Positions 8,880 to 20,620 of a stretch of DNA of 25,941 bases are shown in pieces; position 1 is the stretch's first letter, and each line of letters opens with the position of its first letter. The translations under genes were made by a program, and so were the position numbers. This DNA is from Brachionus koreanus (Eukaryota; Rotifera; Eurotatoria; Ploima; Brachionidae): assembly GCA_016987375.1 (NCBI GenBank), contig PJRA01000263.1, positions 726,255 to 752,195 on the forward strand, in the 5' to 3' direction. The notes below the pieces were generated by a model. That model had not been told where the DNA came from. It did not search any database and worked only from the letters and a program-made list of their open reading frames with translations.

Positions 8880-9540
8880 GCCTCTTTCTTTTGGGAGTGA
8901 GTGCAACCACATTGTCACTCGACACAAATCGGCTCCCTCCACCCCGGATCAATTCTCCTACAACTCATGAATCAACTAAACCAAGAACAAAAATTATGCA
9001 CAACCAACTAGCTAACACAGAATTCATTTCATAAAAACACAGCTATCCTTCTATTTGATCTAGAAGATGAAGAAATAAAACTTCATGCTTGAAAGCTACA
9101 AAATTGTCAAAATGATGAGAATCATAAAAAAGAGCACTAATGAACCAACAATTTTGACCAACAACTATCCAAATGTTTTTTTTTTGTCAAAAGCTTAGTT
9201 ATTCTAGCGCCGAACCATTTACACACTCCTTAGCATAGTTTTCTTCATTATAGCAAAAATAAAGAATCTCGATACTTTTCACGAATAGATATATGAAAGC
9301 AACTCTCAAACTTTAGAAATTAAACAAACATTAAAGCGTACTTGAACCACTCCAATCTAGTTAAAACGAATCAAAACATCAAGAACGTTAGTTCTGAATC
9401 CCGCCAATCTCACCATGAATCTCACCAATCATTTCAAATTATTCATCTTAATATTTGATCTTTTGAATTCAAATCAAAAATTCTAAAACTAACAAGATTT
9501 TTAAAAAAAAAAGATTTGATATCAAATTGTACGGTTTTGA
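8880..9540 (+). mobile_element. Probable LINE 5' remnant (ORF1 end and start of endonuclease)
   Basis: This block is visibly richer in C and G than its flanks and has long coding-like stretches broken by stops, such as AILLFDLEDEEIKLHA at about 9030-9090. Near 9435-9500 it encodes FQIIHLNI, a stop, then SFEFKSKILKLTRFLKKKRFDI. This matches the start of LINE apurinic-endonuclease domains (I-x-HLNI-x-S-x-K-x-x-L-x-x-F-L). The upstream stretch would then be ORF1. It may belong to the same insertion as the RT piece at 9770-10010. The ORF1 part has no diagnostic motif. Confidence 0.45.
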
Positions 9541-9769
9541 TACATTTACAATTAAATTAGATATTAATATAAAATATGATTTATTTCATAAAGGCTATAG
9601 AATTTTTTGAATTTTTATTATTAATAATAAATAATAACGCTTTTAATTATGTGTCATTACAAAAAAAAAAAAATTTTTATTTTTCAAAAATAAGGGCTCA
9701 ATTTTGAATAACATGCCATAGAAATAGCTATCCTTCTGCTCTCAAAAACAGAATCTGTACAAACTCAGA

Positions 9770-10010
9770 TTTCAGATTTTTTGGATTTGGTGGAGGCCTG
9801 ATAAATTGGATGAAGGTGTTTCTTTTAGAATGTTTACAAAGATTAGTGATTTAGGGGATACCAGCTCAAGTTGGATTAAAAGTTAAAAGTGAAGTTCTCT
9901 ACTTTATTGTTTATATAAACGATGTGTTGAATATTGTCCCAAATGTCACGTTCTCTATTTTATCTTGCCATGTTTCTATTTTAAAGACATGGCAATCCCG
10001 TTATAAGTTT
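9770..10010 (+). mobile_element. LINE reverse transcriptase fragment
   Basis: The frame at about 9785-9960 reads GGLINWMKVFLLECLQRL and then LYFIVYINDVLNIVPNVTF. These match the WI-x-x-FL-x-x-R-x-Q segment and the LLF-x-LYINDL-x-x motif that precedes the YADD box. There is a stop between them, and the VPQGS motif appears lost or scrambled. Only the middle palm region is present. Confidence 0.6.
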
Positions 10011-10143
10011 ATAACGCTTTTCTATTTTGTGATGGAAAAATTATCACTTGTGACTTTTGAAATATTTATTAATAAAAATAATTTTATCGAAATATAAGAA
10101 AAATGAACATTCAATTTTTTTTATTTATATATCATTTAAATTT

Positions 10144-10153
10144 TTTATTTATT
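10144..10153 (-). terminator. Overlapping polyadenylation signals of the P2X gene
   Basis: The minus strand carries AATAAATAAA five bases after the P2X stop codon. This would give an exceptionally short 3' UTR if used. Confidence 0.45.
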
Positions 10154-10157
10154 TACA

Positions 10158-12844
10158 TTAAATTCTGGCAATTTTAGGTTGAGTATTAACAAAATTTAAG
10201 TCGATTTCTTTAACTTTTTGAAAATATTTTCTTTTTTTTGTACAATGCAACATTACGCAGTCAGCAATTAGAACACTAATGCTCATTAAACCAAGGCCAG
10301 CTCCAATTGTCATCATAAGTGGAACAACGTTGAATTTTCCGCCTACACCTGACACATTTATTATGAATCGAAGACCAAAGGCCTTGTACAATTCTCTATA
10401 TTCAACTCCATTTTTTCGGAATCGATTCGCATAACGAAAATTAAAACCTGACGCTGTTCTTGTTTCACCAAATGGAAGATCGAACCGTTTAAAATTGTAT
10501 TTTGGAAAACAACGTGAATACAAATCAAAATCACAATTCCAAATTATTTCTATTATAATCACTCCACCCTAAATTTAGTCTAGCAATAATAATTTAAATT
10601 TTAAAAGAATCTTACTCTCAACAGCATTAAATGTTTTTCTGTACTATTAGGCTCAGCTTTTTCCAATATGTAGCCAATCTGAAATACCGGACAATATGGA
10701 TCATTTTCATCATGATAAGTACATTGTGAAATGTAGGAATTTGTTATGTTTTTTAGAATATTTCTCCTTTTAAATACAATAAGTTTAAATACTTTATTTG
10801 ATGAAGTAAAGCTAAAATTTTCAAAAATAAAATTTAAGTTTGACTTTTCTAAAAATAATAAAAACAATCTTTGTATTTTAATTTGGTATTACTGGATACA
10901 GTACAGCAATCATGTTTTAGAGAGAACAAGACAAGGAATTATCCTATTATAAGGCCTAAGATGAAAATAGTGATTGATTATGAAGTGAAGAAAACAACTG
11001 TCAATGCCAAGGGTATACAAAGTGGGTTAACAACCAAGCTTGAAGACTTAGACTTTGCGGATAATCTGGTGTTAATATCTAGTACAGAAGATATGCATAT
11101 GCTTATGAAAACACAAGATTTGACAAGAATTGACAAGATTGAGAATTGGAACCTCCCATCACCATTGATGATTTACAAGTCGAGTGTGTAGACGAAATTA
11201 CATACTTAGGAAGCACCATTGGTACAGCACAATGAGATATTACTTGTTAAAGCAAAAATTACCTTTGCTAGACTCAGAACAGCATGGAAATCGACCAGCT
11301 ATAGCAAAGAAACAAAACTCAAGCTGTAAAATTCTGTAGTAAAAGCAAGATTAATTTGATAAAAGAAGCCTGAACACCTTCCATACGAAAGGATACACCG
11401 AAAAATGAATGACATGGGGAGAAGCAAGGGTGAAGGTGAAAGATCGACTTGAGTGGAAATTAAATGAAAATACCTTTTGCTCCACAAGGAGTGAATAAGG
11501 AATTAAGAAAAAAAAAATATGATCACACCCCCATCAATGAATCCAAACATCACGTTTTCAAAATGACTCAAAATTTCCATATTTTTTTGCTAAAACTAAA
11601 CATAAATTTATAAATAAATTTTTAAAAATTTTTTGAACAAATTTTTGATTTTTTTTAATCTTATAAAATACAATCAAATTATGCGCTAATTAAAAAAAAA
11701 TAATTTTGAAATTTAAAAAAAAAATAAAATTTTACAAAGGTTCAGACTTTTGAACTTGATTTACTGAAAAAGTATGCTTTTCATTTACATTTATTAATTG
11801 CACTTTCAATTCAAATTATCTTATTTACTTAAAATTAAAGCTAAAATATCAATAATGCGCTCAAGGTAAGAAAAAATGATTTTCACTCCACCGAAAAAAA
11901 CACATTTTTTAGTTTTTCAAGTAAACAGATTCATATTTTAAGGTCAACTCTTTTAGATAGTTTCAGATATTTTGCCATGATATTTTACCTTTAATCAAAC
12001 ATTTCTTATAAAATTCAAAAATAGACAAATTTTTAAATACCGAAATGAAAAATTATTTGTAATTTATAACCTCTTCTTTTGATTAACAAAATAAAAAGAT
12101 TTTAACTCACTGTTTTTTATTAAAAAGCTTAAACTCAATGTTATTTTTGATAAATATTGTGTAATTGAGAACATTGCGTACTACATTGTCTTCATAACGA
12201 TCATTGTCATGCTCGGCAGGACACCAGGCCTTAATTTCACAAACTTTTACCTCTGGTTTTACCAAAGATTGAATGCATTTTCCAGTGGGAATTCCATTCC
12301 ATGTGTTTAATACAGTATCAATGCTAGCACAGTCTTCATCAGTTTGGCATGTTGCTCTGTACTTGTTGTATTCTTCTGCACAAATACCTTGTTTTTGTTC
12401 AGTTTTTATAAAATTGGTCATAACGAAAATACTATTGTATTCGTTTGGAGGAATTATGTAGTCTGCAGTGTCCAAAAGTTTGTATTCAATTCCTTTTTTT
12501 AGGCTGAAAAACTCCTCAAAATAGCTGGGATCAGAATAGTTGACCTTTCTGTGTAGGCTCATATTTATGGGTACAAAACCTTGACCTTTAACTTTTGTTG
12601 TGACCACACTGCATACACGCTCATTCTTTTGATATCCTTTGTTGTGTATCAACTCCCAGCCAATAATGTAAAAAAGGAGAAGTATTTGAGCAAACCGGTA
12701 CACAATTCCAACTTTGAAGCTTTTTATTGTTGCCGAACGAACTGTTGAATATGAAAAAACACTGAGGAAAAATGAACTAACTTGACTAGACATTCTTGTG
12801 TACCTGGTTTGTGAGTTTAACCGATTATTTACCATATTAAGCAC
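10158..12844 (-). CDS. P2X-family ATP-gated cation channel, three exons
   Basis: The exons, in transcript order, are 12844-12111, 10766-10616 and 10568-10158. The introns are GT-AG and measure 1344 and 47 nt. The join is in frame (1296 nt, 431 aa plus stop) and rebuilds a full P2X subunit, a trimeric plasma-membrane channel opened by extracellular ATP. Seen: the Y-S-T-V-R phosphosite (residues 32-36), TM1 (46-63), the TKVKG ATP loop (Lys84, Lys86), all ten canonical ectodomain cysteines (154, 166, 172, 190, 202, 208, 260, 269, 306, 315), NYT (228-230), GFNFR (Asn338, Arg340), Lys357 in YKAFGLRF, and TM2 (about 376-403) with the conserved Asp397. The ectodomain has about 15 extra residues near 88-115. 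The NIGSG filter-region motif reads TIGAG, and the C-terminal YxxxK motif is not exact. Starting at Met18 instead would place Tyr32 at the family's usual position (about 16). Vertebrate P2X genes have many more introns. Confidence 0.95.
10569..10615 (-). other. 47-nt GT-AG intron of the P2X gene
   Basis: The donor AGA|GTAAGA at 10615 and the acceptor TTTAG|GGT at 10569 join LLR to GGVIIIE, restoring the family's E-GG-I-x-x-x-x-x-W-N/D-C block in phase 0. A 47-nt length is near the lower limit for animal introns. Confidence 0.88.
10900..11505 (+). mobile_element. Decayed LINE (3' half of ORF2) inside P2X intron 1
   Basis: Plus-strand frames read RQGIIL (the RQGCILSP block), VIDYEVKKTTVNAKGIQ, then TTKLEDLDFADNLVLISST. 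The last carries the catalytic box, here F-A-D-N instead of F-A-D-D. They continue with CVDEITYLGSTIGT, KITFARLRTAWKSTSYSKET and, near 11415-11490, TWGEARVKVKDRLEW and LLLHKE or, in the next frame, CSTRSE, the usual C-terminal end of this LINE group. Several frameshifts and an internal deletion (about 11340-11400) inactivate it. It is antisense to the P2X gene. Confidence 0.85.
11506..12106. other. AT-rich remainder of P2X intron 1
   Basis: This is low-complexity A/T sequence without an open frame of interest. It belongs to the intron of the P2X gene. Confidence 0.5.
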
Positions 12845-12873
12845 TAGTCAATTTTATTTTTCTTTTTTCATCT

Positions 12874-12885
12874 AAAAGAAGAATA
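12874..12885 (-). promoter_or_regulatory. Acceptor-like tract upstream of the P2X start
   Basis: The minus strand reads TTCTTCTTTTAG, pyrimidine-rich and ending in AG, about 30 nt before the annotated ATG. It could be a 3' splice site for an upstream non-coding exon or for a trans-spliced leader. In this AT-rich context a chance match is quite possible. Confidence 0.3.
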
Positions 12886-15800
12886 TTTTTATTCTATAAA
12901 ATCATTTTAGAATTTTAAAGTCCCGGACCTGTTTGGTTTTGGTGGATCTGTGTTTTAAAGAAACTACTGAGAGAAAATAATTTAATGGTAAATGGCAACT
13001 TTTAGCCTAAAAAATAAAAAAAAATTAACAAAATAATAGCTTTTTTTGTCTTCTGGTCCTAAATATTTTTTTACACTATTTTGATTTTTTAGCTAAATTT
13101 TGGGAACAAGTTTAAGACCATTGAAAAAGTGTGAATCAAGTGAAGATTTGAATTTTTGATTTTTCCTAACAAGCTAAAAGATGATTTTTAAATAATTCTG
13201 TAAGAAAAAGGCATTAATCAATTAATTTAACAAATTACTTAATGATTTTACGACTTTTCTTTTTTTTAATTTGCAGCAACAAGCAAAGACTTTTAAAGAA
13301 ACTGATGGGAGTTATGCTTAAAATTTTAGAAATATACTAAACTTAGGTGTCAGTTAAATAAAAGAAAATATTGGAAATATAAAAAATGTAATATTTTTAG
13401 CCAACATAATCTGAAATAAAAAACAAAAAAAATAAATAAAAGCATTTTTAAAAAATTTTATGAATGTTATTTTTAACATCTTTAGCATGAATAGGTCTAA
13501 ACAAATGCTCTGATCAAGAAAAATTTTTTATGTTTTTTTTTCAATCAAATATTTTCTTCCAAATTCTTTACACTCTTATTCTTCATATTCTTGATTTTTT
13601 TGATATTTTATTTACAAATTTGAGTTGAAAAAAAAACTAGTCTTTATTATTTTTGTAAATGAAATATTGAAATTTTAAAAAGCTTAATTAATCAATAATC
13701 AATTTTATTATATAATTTAATCTTATTAATTTTAACATTTAATTTTTAAATTAAAATTTCTATTTAAACAAAAATTTAATTAATATTGACTTTTTAAAAA
13801 AAATAAATAAAAATTAAGTCAAGTCAAAAGACTTGCGCATTTGACTTGACTTTAACTTTATGACTTTAGAACAACTTTGAATTTTACTTAAATTAATTAA
13901 AATTTGAAAAGCTTTAAAATTCATACTATTAACTGTTAATTTTATTTTTTTTTTTAAATGGGTAATGATTCATTTTGTGTCAGATAATTTTGTGTTTTTT
14001 AGAATGATAGAATTGAGTTATATCCAAAGTTATATGTCTAACTGTTTGTTTATTTAATTTTTACAAAAAGAAAATAAGAAAATTTTGAAATTTTGGTACT
14101 ATTAACTCATTCTCGGAAAAAATGCTTTTTACAAAGATTGTGCCTATTTGAGATATATTAAATAAAAAGAGTAATTATCCAATTATCAAGTGCACAAACC
14201 CATTGACGGAATCTTGTCACCATAATTTGATTAATAAAACTAACAGATATTGCCAAGCTGTTCCTATTCATTTGGCATACTTCGATATTCCATACAAACT
14301 TAAACCTAAATCTTGAGCTAAAATTCAAAGAATTAGTTTTTGGAAAAAAAGATTTTTCATTTTTTCATTTCTTTTTTTATAGCCAAAAAAAAAATTCAGT
14401 TATCACTAATTCAATTTTTGATTTGATAATATAGTTATACAATTTAATAGCTGAACTGAAAAAAAGTGGAAAATTTTGGGAAAAATTTAATTAGGATTTC
14501 AGTTAAATAGCCAGAAATTGAATTACTAAAACCAGCTAACTAAAATTAATTCGGAAAATTTATCACATACAATAGACAATTAAGTTAATTCAACTGAATT
14601 GCTTTACATAATTATTTTACATGCAATTACAAATTTTTATTATAAAGCACATTTTAAAATTTCACTCTAAATAAAAATGCTTTTTAAATATTACATTTTA
14701 TTTCTTATCAAATATCGAATTGTTTAATCTTGTCTGATCTAATTTTAAAACTACTCTCCGTAATTCTTTTAAAATTAATTATTTAACGGTATGTTTTCTT
14801 TCAACTAAAAATTCATCTAATTTACAAATTAAAAAGCTATTTTTTTTTGTCTAAAATTTTTACCATTTTTTTTCAATAAAGACTAAATCAAGTTCAAATC
14901 GCATCATCGCCGGCAACATTAGCAAAAAATGAGTTTGAAGTTCGTTTGAAGGCCTTGACACAAAGACAGCTCAAAATAATCATTATGCAATTAAATTTAA
15001 TCTGTATATCTGTATGTGTTCTTTGGAAAAAAATCTTGTACCGAATGATCTAATTTTAATACTTCTAAAGTGGATTTTAATAAACTCAAGAAACAAGAAA
15101 AAAAAAATTTTTTTCTAAATTATTTTCTGAGAAATTTTTTTAACATTCATTTAAAAAAAAATTTAAAAAAAAAAATTCCAACCGCTTTTTCTAAATTATT
15201 GTTTAAGATAATAAAAAAAGCTGAAATTCCTAATAAATTTTTTAATTTTAAAAATTTAATTAAATCTTTTATTTTAAAACTCTTTAATTTTAACAAGTGG
15301 GTTATTTTGGGTTTAAAAAAAATATTTACTCTATATTGAAAACTTTTTGATTACTAGAAAAAATCTCAAAATTTAATTACTCTAAAAATGGAAACTACTG
15401 AGAAACTTAAAAATCTTTTTTTTCTTATATAAATTTAAATCAAAAAATTCATTAATTTACCTTTTTTGTAAAGTCATGATGATTGAAAAACAATTCTGTC
15501 AGAAATGATAACAAAAAAAAGAAGTATAAGAGTAGTTATTTTCATTTATTTATTATTAATAAATTAAAATAAAATTTAAAAAAAATGAAATCTTCATAAG
15601 ATTGAATTATTTTTTTAGTAAGAAAAATTTATAATTTCAATTAATTAACTTGAAAACCTTGAAAAAAAATTCTTAAGACAAAATCTTTAATCATATTTTT
15701 TATTGATTTTTAGTTTTTAAAATTTTATTAAAAAAAAATTTAACGATAATTACAAAAAGATGTACAATACTTTTTTTTCCAACAACTAAAAGTTGTAGAT

Positions 15801-18800
15801 AAAATTTTTTTTATGTCGGATTTTTATTTTCCTGATCACTAGATAATAAGTTCACAATCAAAAAATCTATCTAAACAAGAAGATATCTATATTTACAGTT
15901 GTGTAAGAAAAATTATCAATTGAAAAATTTGTTTAATTTCGATGATATAGAATCAAGACGAGAAACACAAACAATCTAAATTGGCTGTAAGTCATTTTAT
16001 TTTATTTTTGATTGATATCATGATATTTTGAAATAAAATTACTTTAATCAAGCCTGAGCATAAAAGCCTGGAAAGAGTTATTTTAGGCTTAAGAAAATGT
16101 TTTTTTTTATTTACAGCCGCAGTCGTTAAATTTATGAGTCTTTTTGTTCTAATATGCCTTTATTTTATTTAAGCCTAATACTACTAAAAATATAAGTTTA
16201 AATATTTAATTATCATTTAGAAACAAATATAAATAAAAATGAAATCAATAAATGCAGTTAACTTTTAATGTAAATTTAAAAACTTGCAAAATTGAGTCTG
16301 TATTTTTATAAACAAAAAAAATACTACTGTGAGTTGATTGAATTTTTTTTTAAATAATAAAGGACAAATACAAAAATAGGCATTTAAAAAAAAGAATAGA
16401 GCCTTTATTCCATTGACAATAGTTTAAAAAAAAAAATAATTTAACAGGTCTTGATGAGCTCGAAGGATTAATAAAACTACTAAATATTTAGTTTCTATTT
16501 TGTTTGCCTAATACTCTTTTTCATAATAAAAAGTTTAATTCAAACAGATAAAATTAATTTAATTTATTCCATTAATTTCCCAGTTGATTTTTGGGATATT
16601 GTTTTGTTTTATTTTCTCTATTTCAAATATCAACCTGTCAATATTCAATTTAGGATTAGCTTATATTAAAAATTATTTTATTAGATTCCTCTTTATTTCT
16701 AAATCCATATTTAATCTATTCACTTCAGATAAAAATTTCGAATTGATTAATTGGCAATATTTAATCAAACTAGAAATATGAATTTTTTTTTCCTTAGAAA
16801 AAAAATCAAATAATTTCTTAATTCAAAATGAATTTCAAAATTTCAATATATTATAAAACTTTGACTTCTTCTCTTTTTCTTATAAATGATTTGGAATAAT
16901 CTGAAATATAATAGAAAGTGACCAGATGGCTTATGTATGCATTGTTTAGTGCTTTGCAGATTGAAATTTAAAAACTCTTAAGCATTGTAAATCAAATAAA
17001 AAAAATGTTGCCATTCATTGAAAATTTAATTTTTAATTAAAAAAAGCCTGAAAAGCTAAATGGTCATCACTTCATGTTCTTTAATTTCATTGTCACTTAA
17101 CACTAGAACACTTTTTTTAGACCCCTTTTTGAAAAATTGAAACTTGATTTTTACCACACATAAATAAAATTTAATAAAACGGTTTTTATTATCTAAAAAA
17201 TTTTGATTGTAATTTTTTAGAAATTTAATAAATTTTCAAAGAAAATGTTTAATTTATCTTGATAACTTTATTTAAAATTTTAATGAGAAATCAGTCGGGC
17301 TTTCTGGTGTCGAATTTAATAGCTATTTTTTAAGACATTTACTTTGTCTGCTAATCAAATAGGATTCAAGTCATGTAAAAATTACCGGTGAAAAATTGAT
17401 TATTTTAAAAAATATTTTTATTTAATCAAAAATTAAAAGATAAATATAAAAATGACTGAAGATGCTCACGCTCGACAGTTTTTAAATAAGATTTTGGCTA
17501 TTTTTCTTTAAAAAATAATACAAATGTGTTAGATCATTTGAAGAGCGATTTAAAAAAATGCCAAAAAAATTAGCTCGAAAACCATAAATTTTAAAAATAG
17601 AACTTTAGTTCCCTTGTCATTTTAAACCATATGATGCTATTAAATTTTTTTTATTTTAATTTTAGTTTACACTTAAATTTTTTAAATAAAATTTTGAAAT
17701 TAAAAATTCTATTTTTAAAAATCTTTAGTTAAATTTAAAAAAAAAAAATTATCGAATTTATCAACTTTAATTATCGAATAAACCAAAGGCAAAAAAATTA
17801 AGTAAAATAATTTTTTCTAAAAAATAAAATGCCAATATCGTAAATTTCAGTAAATTTTTATTTTCTAAAATTGGTCCAGCCTACATAAAATTAATATTGA
17901 CTTTGAAATTAATATTTAAAAAACTAAAATGACAAAATTAATAATTTTAGATGACAGCTTTAATTTAGACAAAAAAACAAAAACGGGTACTAGTATTAGT
18001 AAAAATACAATAGAAAAGTTTTGAAAATTTTTATCAAATTATATCAAGCTTATTCATTGAAATCATTTCATTTATTTTTTTCTAATTAAAAATAAATTAA
18101 TGTAAATGGACCAGTAAGTTCAAACAAAATAAGTACTTAAGTGTGTGCATTAAAAAAATAAAATGCAAGTTTTATTTAAACGATTGTTGGAATAATGTAA
18201 TTACTTAAGACTTTTATAAATCTGCATATATTTTCAATTCAAGTGGTATTTAGTTTGAAATTACTTTTTTTTCTAAATTACTGCTTTTTATGTAATCAAT
18301 AAATATGAAACTTGATATCTTATCAGCAATTAAACTTACTTATTATCAATCATCTTCAAGCAACAATAATTAAGATGACACTTGTTAACCCATTCTCAAG
18401 TCTTTTTCCTGCAAAACTTTTTTTTTCAAAATAAAACTTTCAAGTTACCATAGAAAATCTAAATTTTGCTTATGCAATTCATTTCAGTATTAGACAAAAT
18501 TTGACAACTTATTCAAATTAAATAATAGGATGAAAATCGATTTCAAATCATGAAACCTAATGATTTATAATCAGAGTTATATAAAATCAAAACAAATGAA
18601 AAATGGCTTTTTAAATTTTGTCTTGCAACTAACTTGGGAGTCGTTTTTTTTTAACATAAACTATTTGCTTAGTTGAGAATTTAAAAACTGTTTATGTAAA
18701 TAAAATTTGCTTTTTTTTTTAATGACAAAAAATAAAATAATTCCGAATTTTCTATTTCTTTTTTATTTATTTATTTATTTGACTGAATTTTAAAAGATAG

Positions 18801-19000
18801 TTTAACAAAAAATTTAAAATTTTTGTAAAAAAAATTTTATTTTTCATTTAAAAAGGGTAAAAAAACGAGTAAAATAAAATTAAAAATTTTGTTTGTTCAA
18901 AACAGTTTTTTAATTATGGTGAACCAATAAATCCTTTAGTGATATTTTTACAATTTTTATTGACTCTTTCTGAAGTTTTAAATTTAAAAATCGTTTTTTG
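12886..19000. other. Long AT-rich gene-poor region
   Basis: No convincing gene is seen over about 6 kb. Open frames such as 15070-15339 (Lys/Asn/Phe-rich) and 16584-16781 are products of base composition. A few slightly GC-richer islands (about 14200-14300, 14890-15000, 16915-16970, 17290-17500) do not translate to a recognisable domain. A 19-codon frame at about 17453-17512, starting MTEDAHARQFLNKILAIF, has less biased codons than its surroundings and could be an exon, but nothing supports it further. A 13-bp inverted repeat lies at 13816-13852. Confidence 0.45.
13816..13852. repeat. 13-bp inverted repeat (AAGTCAAGTCAAA)
   Basis: The arms 13816-13828 and 13840-13852 are exact reverse complements around an 11-nt loop, and further GACTT motifs follow. 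The AAGTC-rich motif is like the subterminal repeats at the right end of the MITE at 3427-3805, so this may be a relic of a related hAT element. Its termini and target duplication were not found. Confidence 0.6.
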
Positions 19001-19189
19001 TTTTCTTCAAAAATTAATTCAGCAAAATGTTTATACAAAGCTTGTTCAACCCGAATTTTTCTAAAACTAATACCCTGCATATTTGAATATGATTTTATTC
19101 GAAAAATAGTTTTGTTATCGATCCAAGTTTTAAAGCACCTTGGTACGCCATCTGGTTTAGACGAGATAAAAAAATTAGCTAAAATAATG

Positions 19190-19400
19190 GCAAAATTATT
19201 CTGTCAAATAATAAGACAGTCTTAGTTGATGAGTGCTTTCTTATTAAAATACAGATGATGATCGATCAAAACAAGTCTAATAAAGTTGTATTTAAATCGA
19301 TGATGACTGCTTTAATTCTTGGTGTTTTAATTTGGGGAAAAAATTATTGAGCGTTTATTCGAACTAATTACAGTGATATAATCAATGCAGCAAAGAAACT
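19190..19400 (+). pseudogene. Possible decayed DDE transposase fragment
   Basis: One plus frame reads KTVLVDECFL and then, after about 20 residues, ALILGVLIWGKNY, a stop, and AFIRTNYSDIINAAKKL. The arrangement recalls mariner/pogo-type transposases, where a V-x-x-DE-x-x-F motif is followed by VWG-x-I-S-x-x-G and AFI-x-x-x-x-INA. The similarity is loose and I see no terminal repeats. The overlapping frame at 18998-19225 shows no domain I recognise. Confidence 0.22.
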
Positions 19401-20620
19401 AATTTAATTTCTAAATTCATTATTTTTATTTATTTTTTTGATTTTTTTAAAGTAAACTAATTTTTTTGATAATTAAATTATTTTAAAAAATTCTTAAGTG
19501 AATTTGTTTAAAAATTAATTTATAAAAAGATTAGTATTTTTTAAAAATTATTAAATATTCATTTTATTTCCATAAGTAATGACTTAAATACAATTCAGAT
19601 TTCATTAAAAACTAACATTAAAAATTAAATGAAATGAGAATTGTCTAAAAAATACACAACTTATCAAAATTGAATTAAATCAGATTATATTTTTTTTTTA
19701 AAAAATTTTAAAATTTTTTTTTAGATTTTCTTAATTCCAAAAAAGTACCCATCAGTGACAGTGTTTTAAAGTTATGTCTCAGAGAAGTTTGTTATCAATA
19801 AAAAGTAAGAATTGAAAAATTACTTGAAAGTAGAAACAGCCCGTCAAAAACTGATGAAAGTGGACGTGGCTAAGTTTTACTTCTTTTTTGTTTACTTTTG
19901 CTTGTTTATATTTTGTTTTGTTAATTTAAATATAGAAGAAAATTTATTTTAATATCAATTAATTTATGTCAGTTTTTAGACAAATAACGTAAATGTAAAT
20001 TTTGAATCAATAATACTTCAACTTATAAATAAGTAAAATAAATTAAAACCTTTGAATTTTAAATTTTAATAAAAATATATTTTAACTTAAATAAACAAAT
20101 AAAAAAACACTTTTTTAGCGTCAAAAATTTAGCGTTTTATTATCATTAATTACTTACGTAAAATTTATAATTTCAATAATTTTAACCAAGAATTTACAAA
20201 AAATAAAATAAAATAAAGTAATTTTAATTCACAATTGCCTTCAACTTTCTTAATTCAATATTAATTTTTTTGAATGAAATTTTAGATTATATTAAAATTT
20301 AATTCTGTTTTGCACAATCATTAGGACATAAAATATTTTATTTTAAATTAAAGTTTTTTTAAGGGTACAATTTTTGAAACTAGATAAAATTTTAATTTGA
20401 ATAAAAAAGGTTTAACACTTTTTTTGAGTTTTTATTTTTAAATATTTAATTTTAGTAAATTTTAACTTATCGAAAAATGAAGAATTTTTGTTTTTTTTTT
20501 GTATTTTAATTTCACAATACTGTGACAAAATAGGACTTAATTAAAATCCTTAATTAAATTTGAACCATCTAATTAATAAAATATTTAAATTTTTTCTAGA
20601 TTAAAGTATTTACATTTTAT
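19401..20620. other. AT-rich intergenic segment
   Basis: I see no gene and no distinctive repeat here, beyond A/T-biased sequence with short homopolymer runs. Confidence 0.5.

Larger units (their letters stand above)
10767..12110 (-). other. 1344-nt P2X intron 1 carrying a LINE fragment
   Basis: The donor CA|GTGAGT at 12110 and the acceptor AAAAG|GAG at 10767 join FNKK-Q to RNILKNIT, matching the FSKRNILPNIT block of P2X receptors. The residual intron is AT-rich except for the antisense LINE relic at 10900-11505, which largely accounts for its size compared with the 47-nt second intron. Confidence 0.85.

Noticed and set aside
15070..15339. 89-codon Lys/Asn/Phe-rich plus-strand frame
   Set aside because: Its composition is what poly-A/T sequence yields. 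It has no domain, no conserved motif and no promoter or polyA context.
16584..16781. 65-codon hydrophobic frame that could suggest a small membrane protein
   Set aside because: Phe, Ile, Leu and Asn from AT-rich codons produce apparent hydrophobicity. Nothing else supports a gene.
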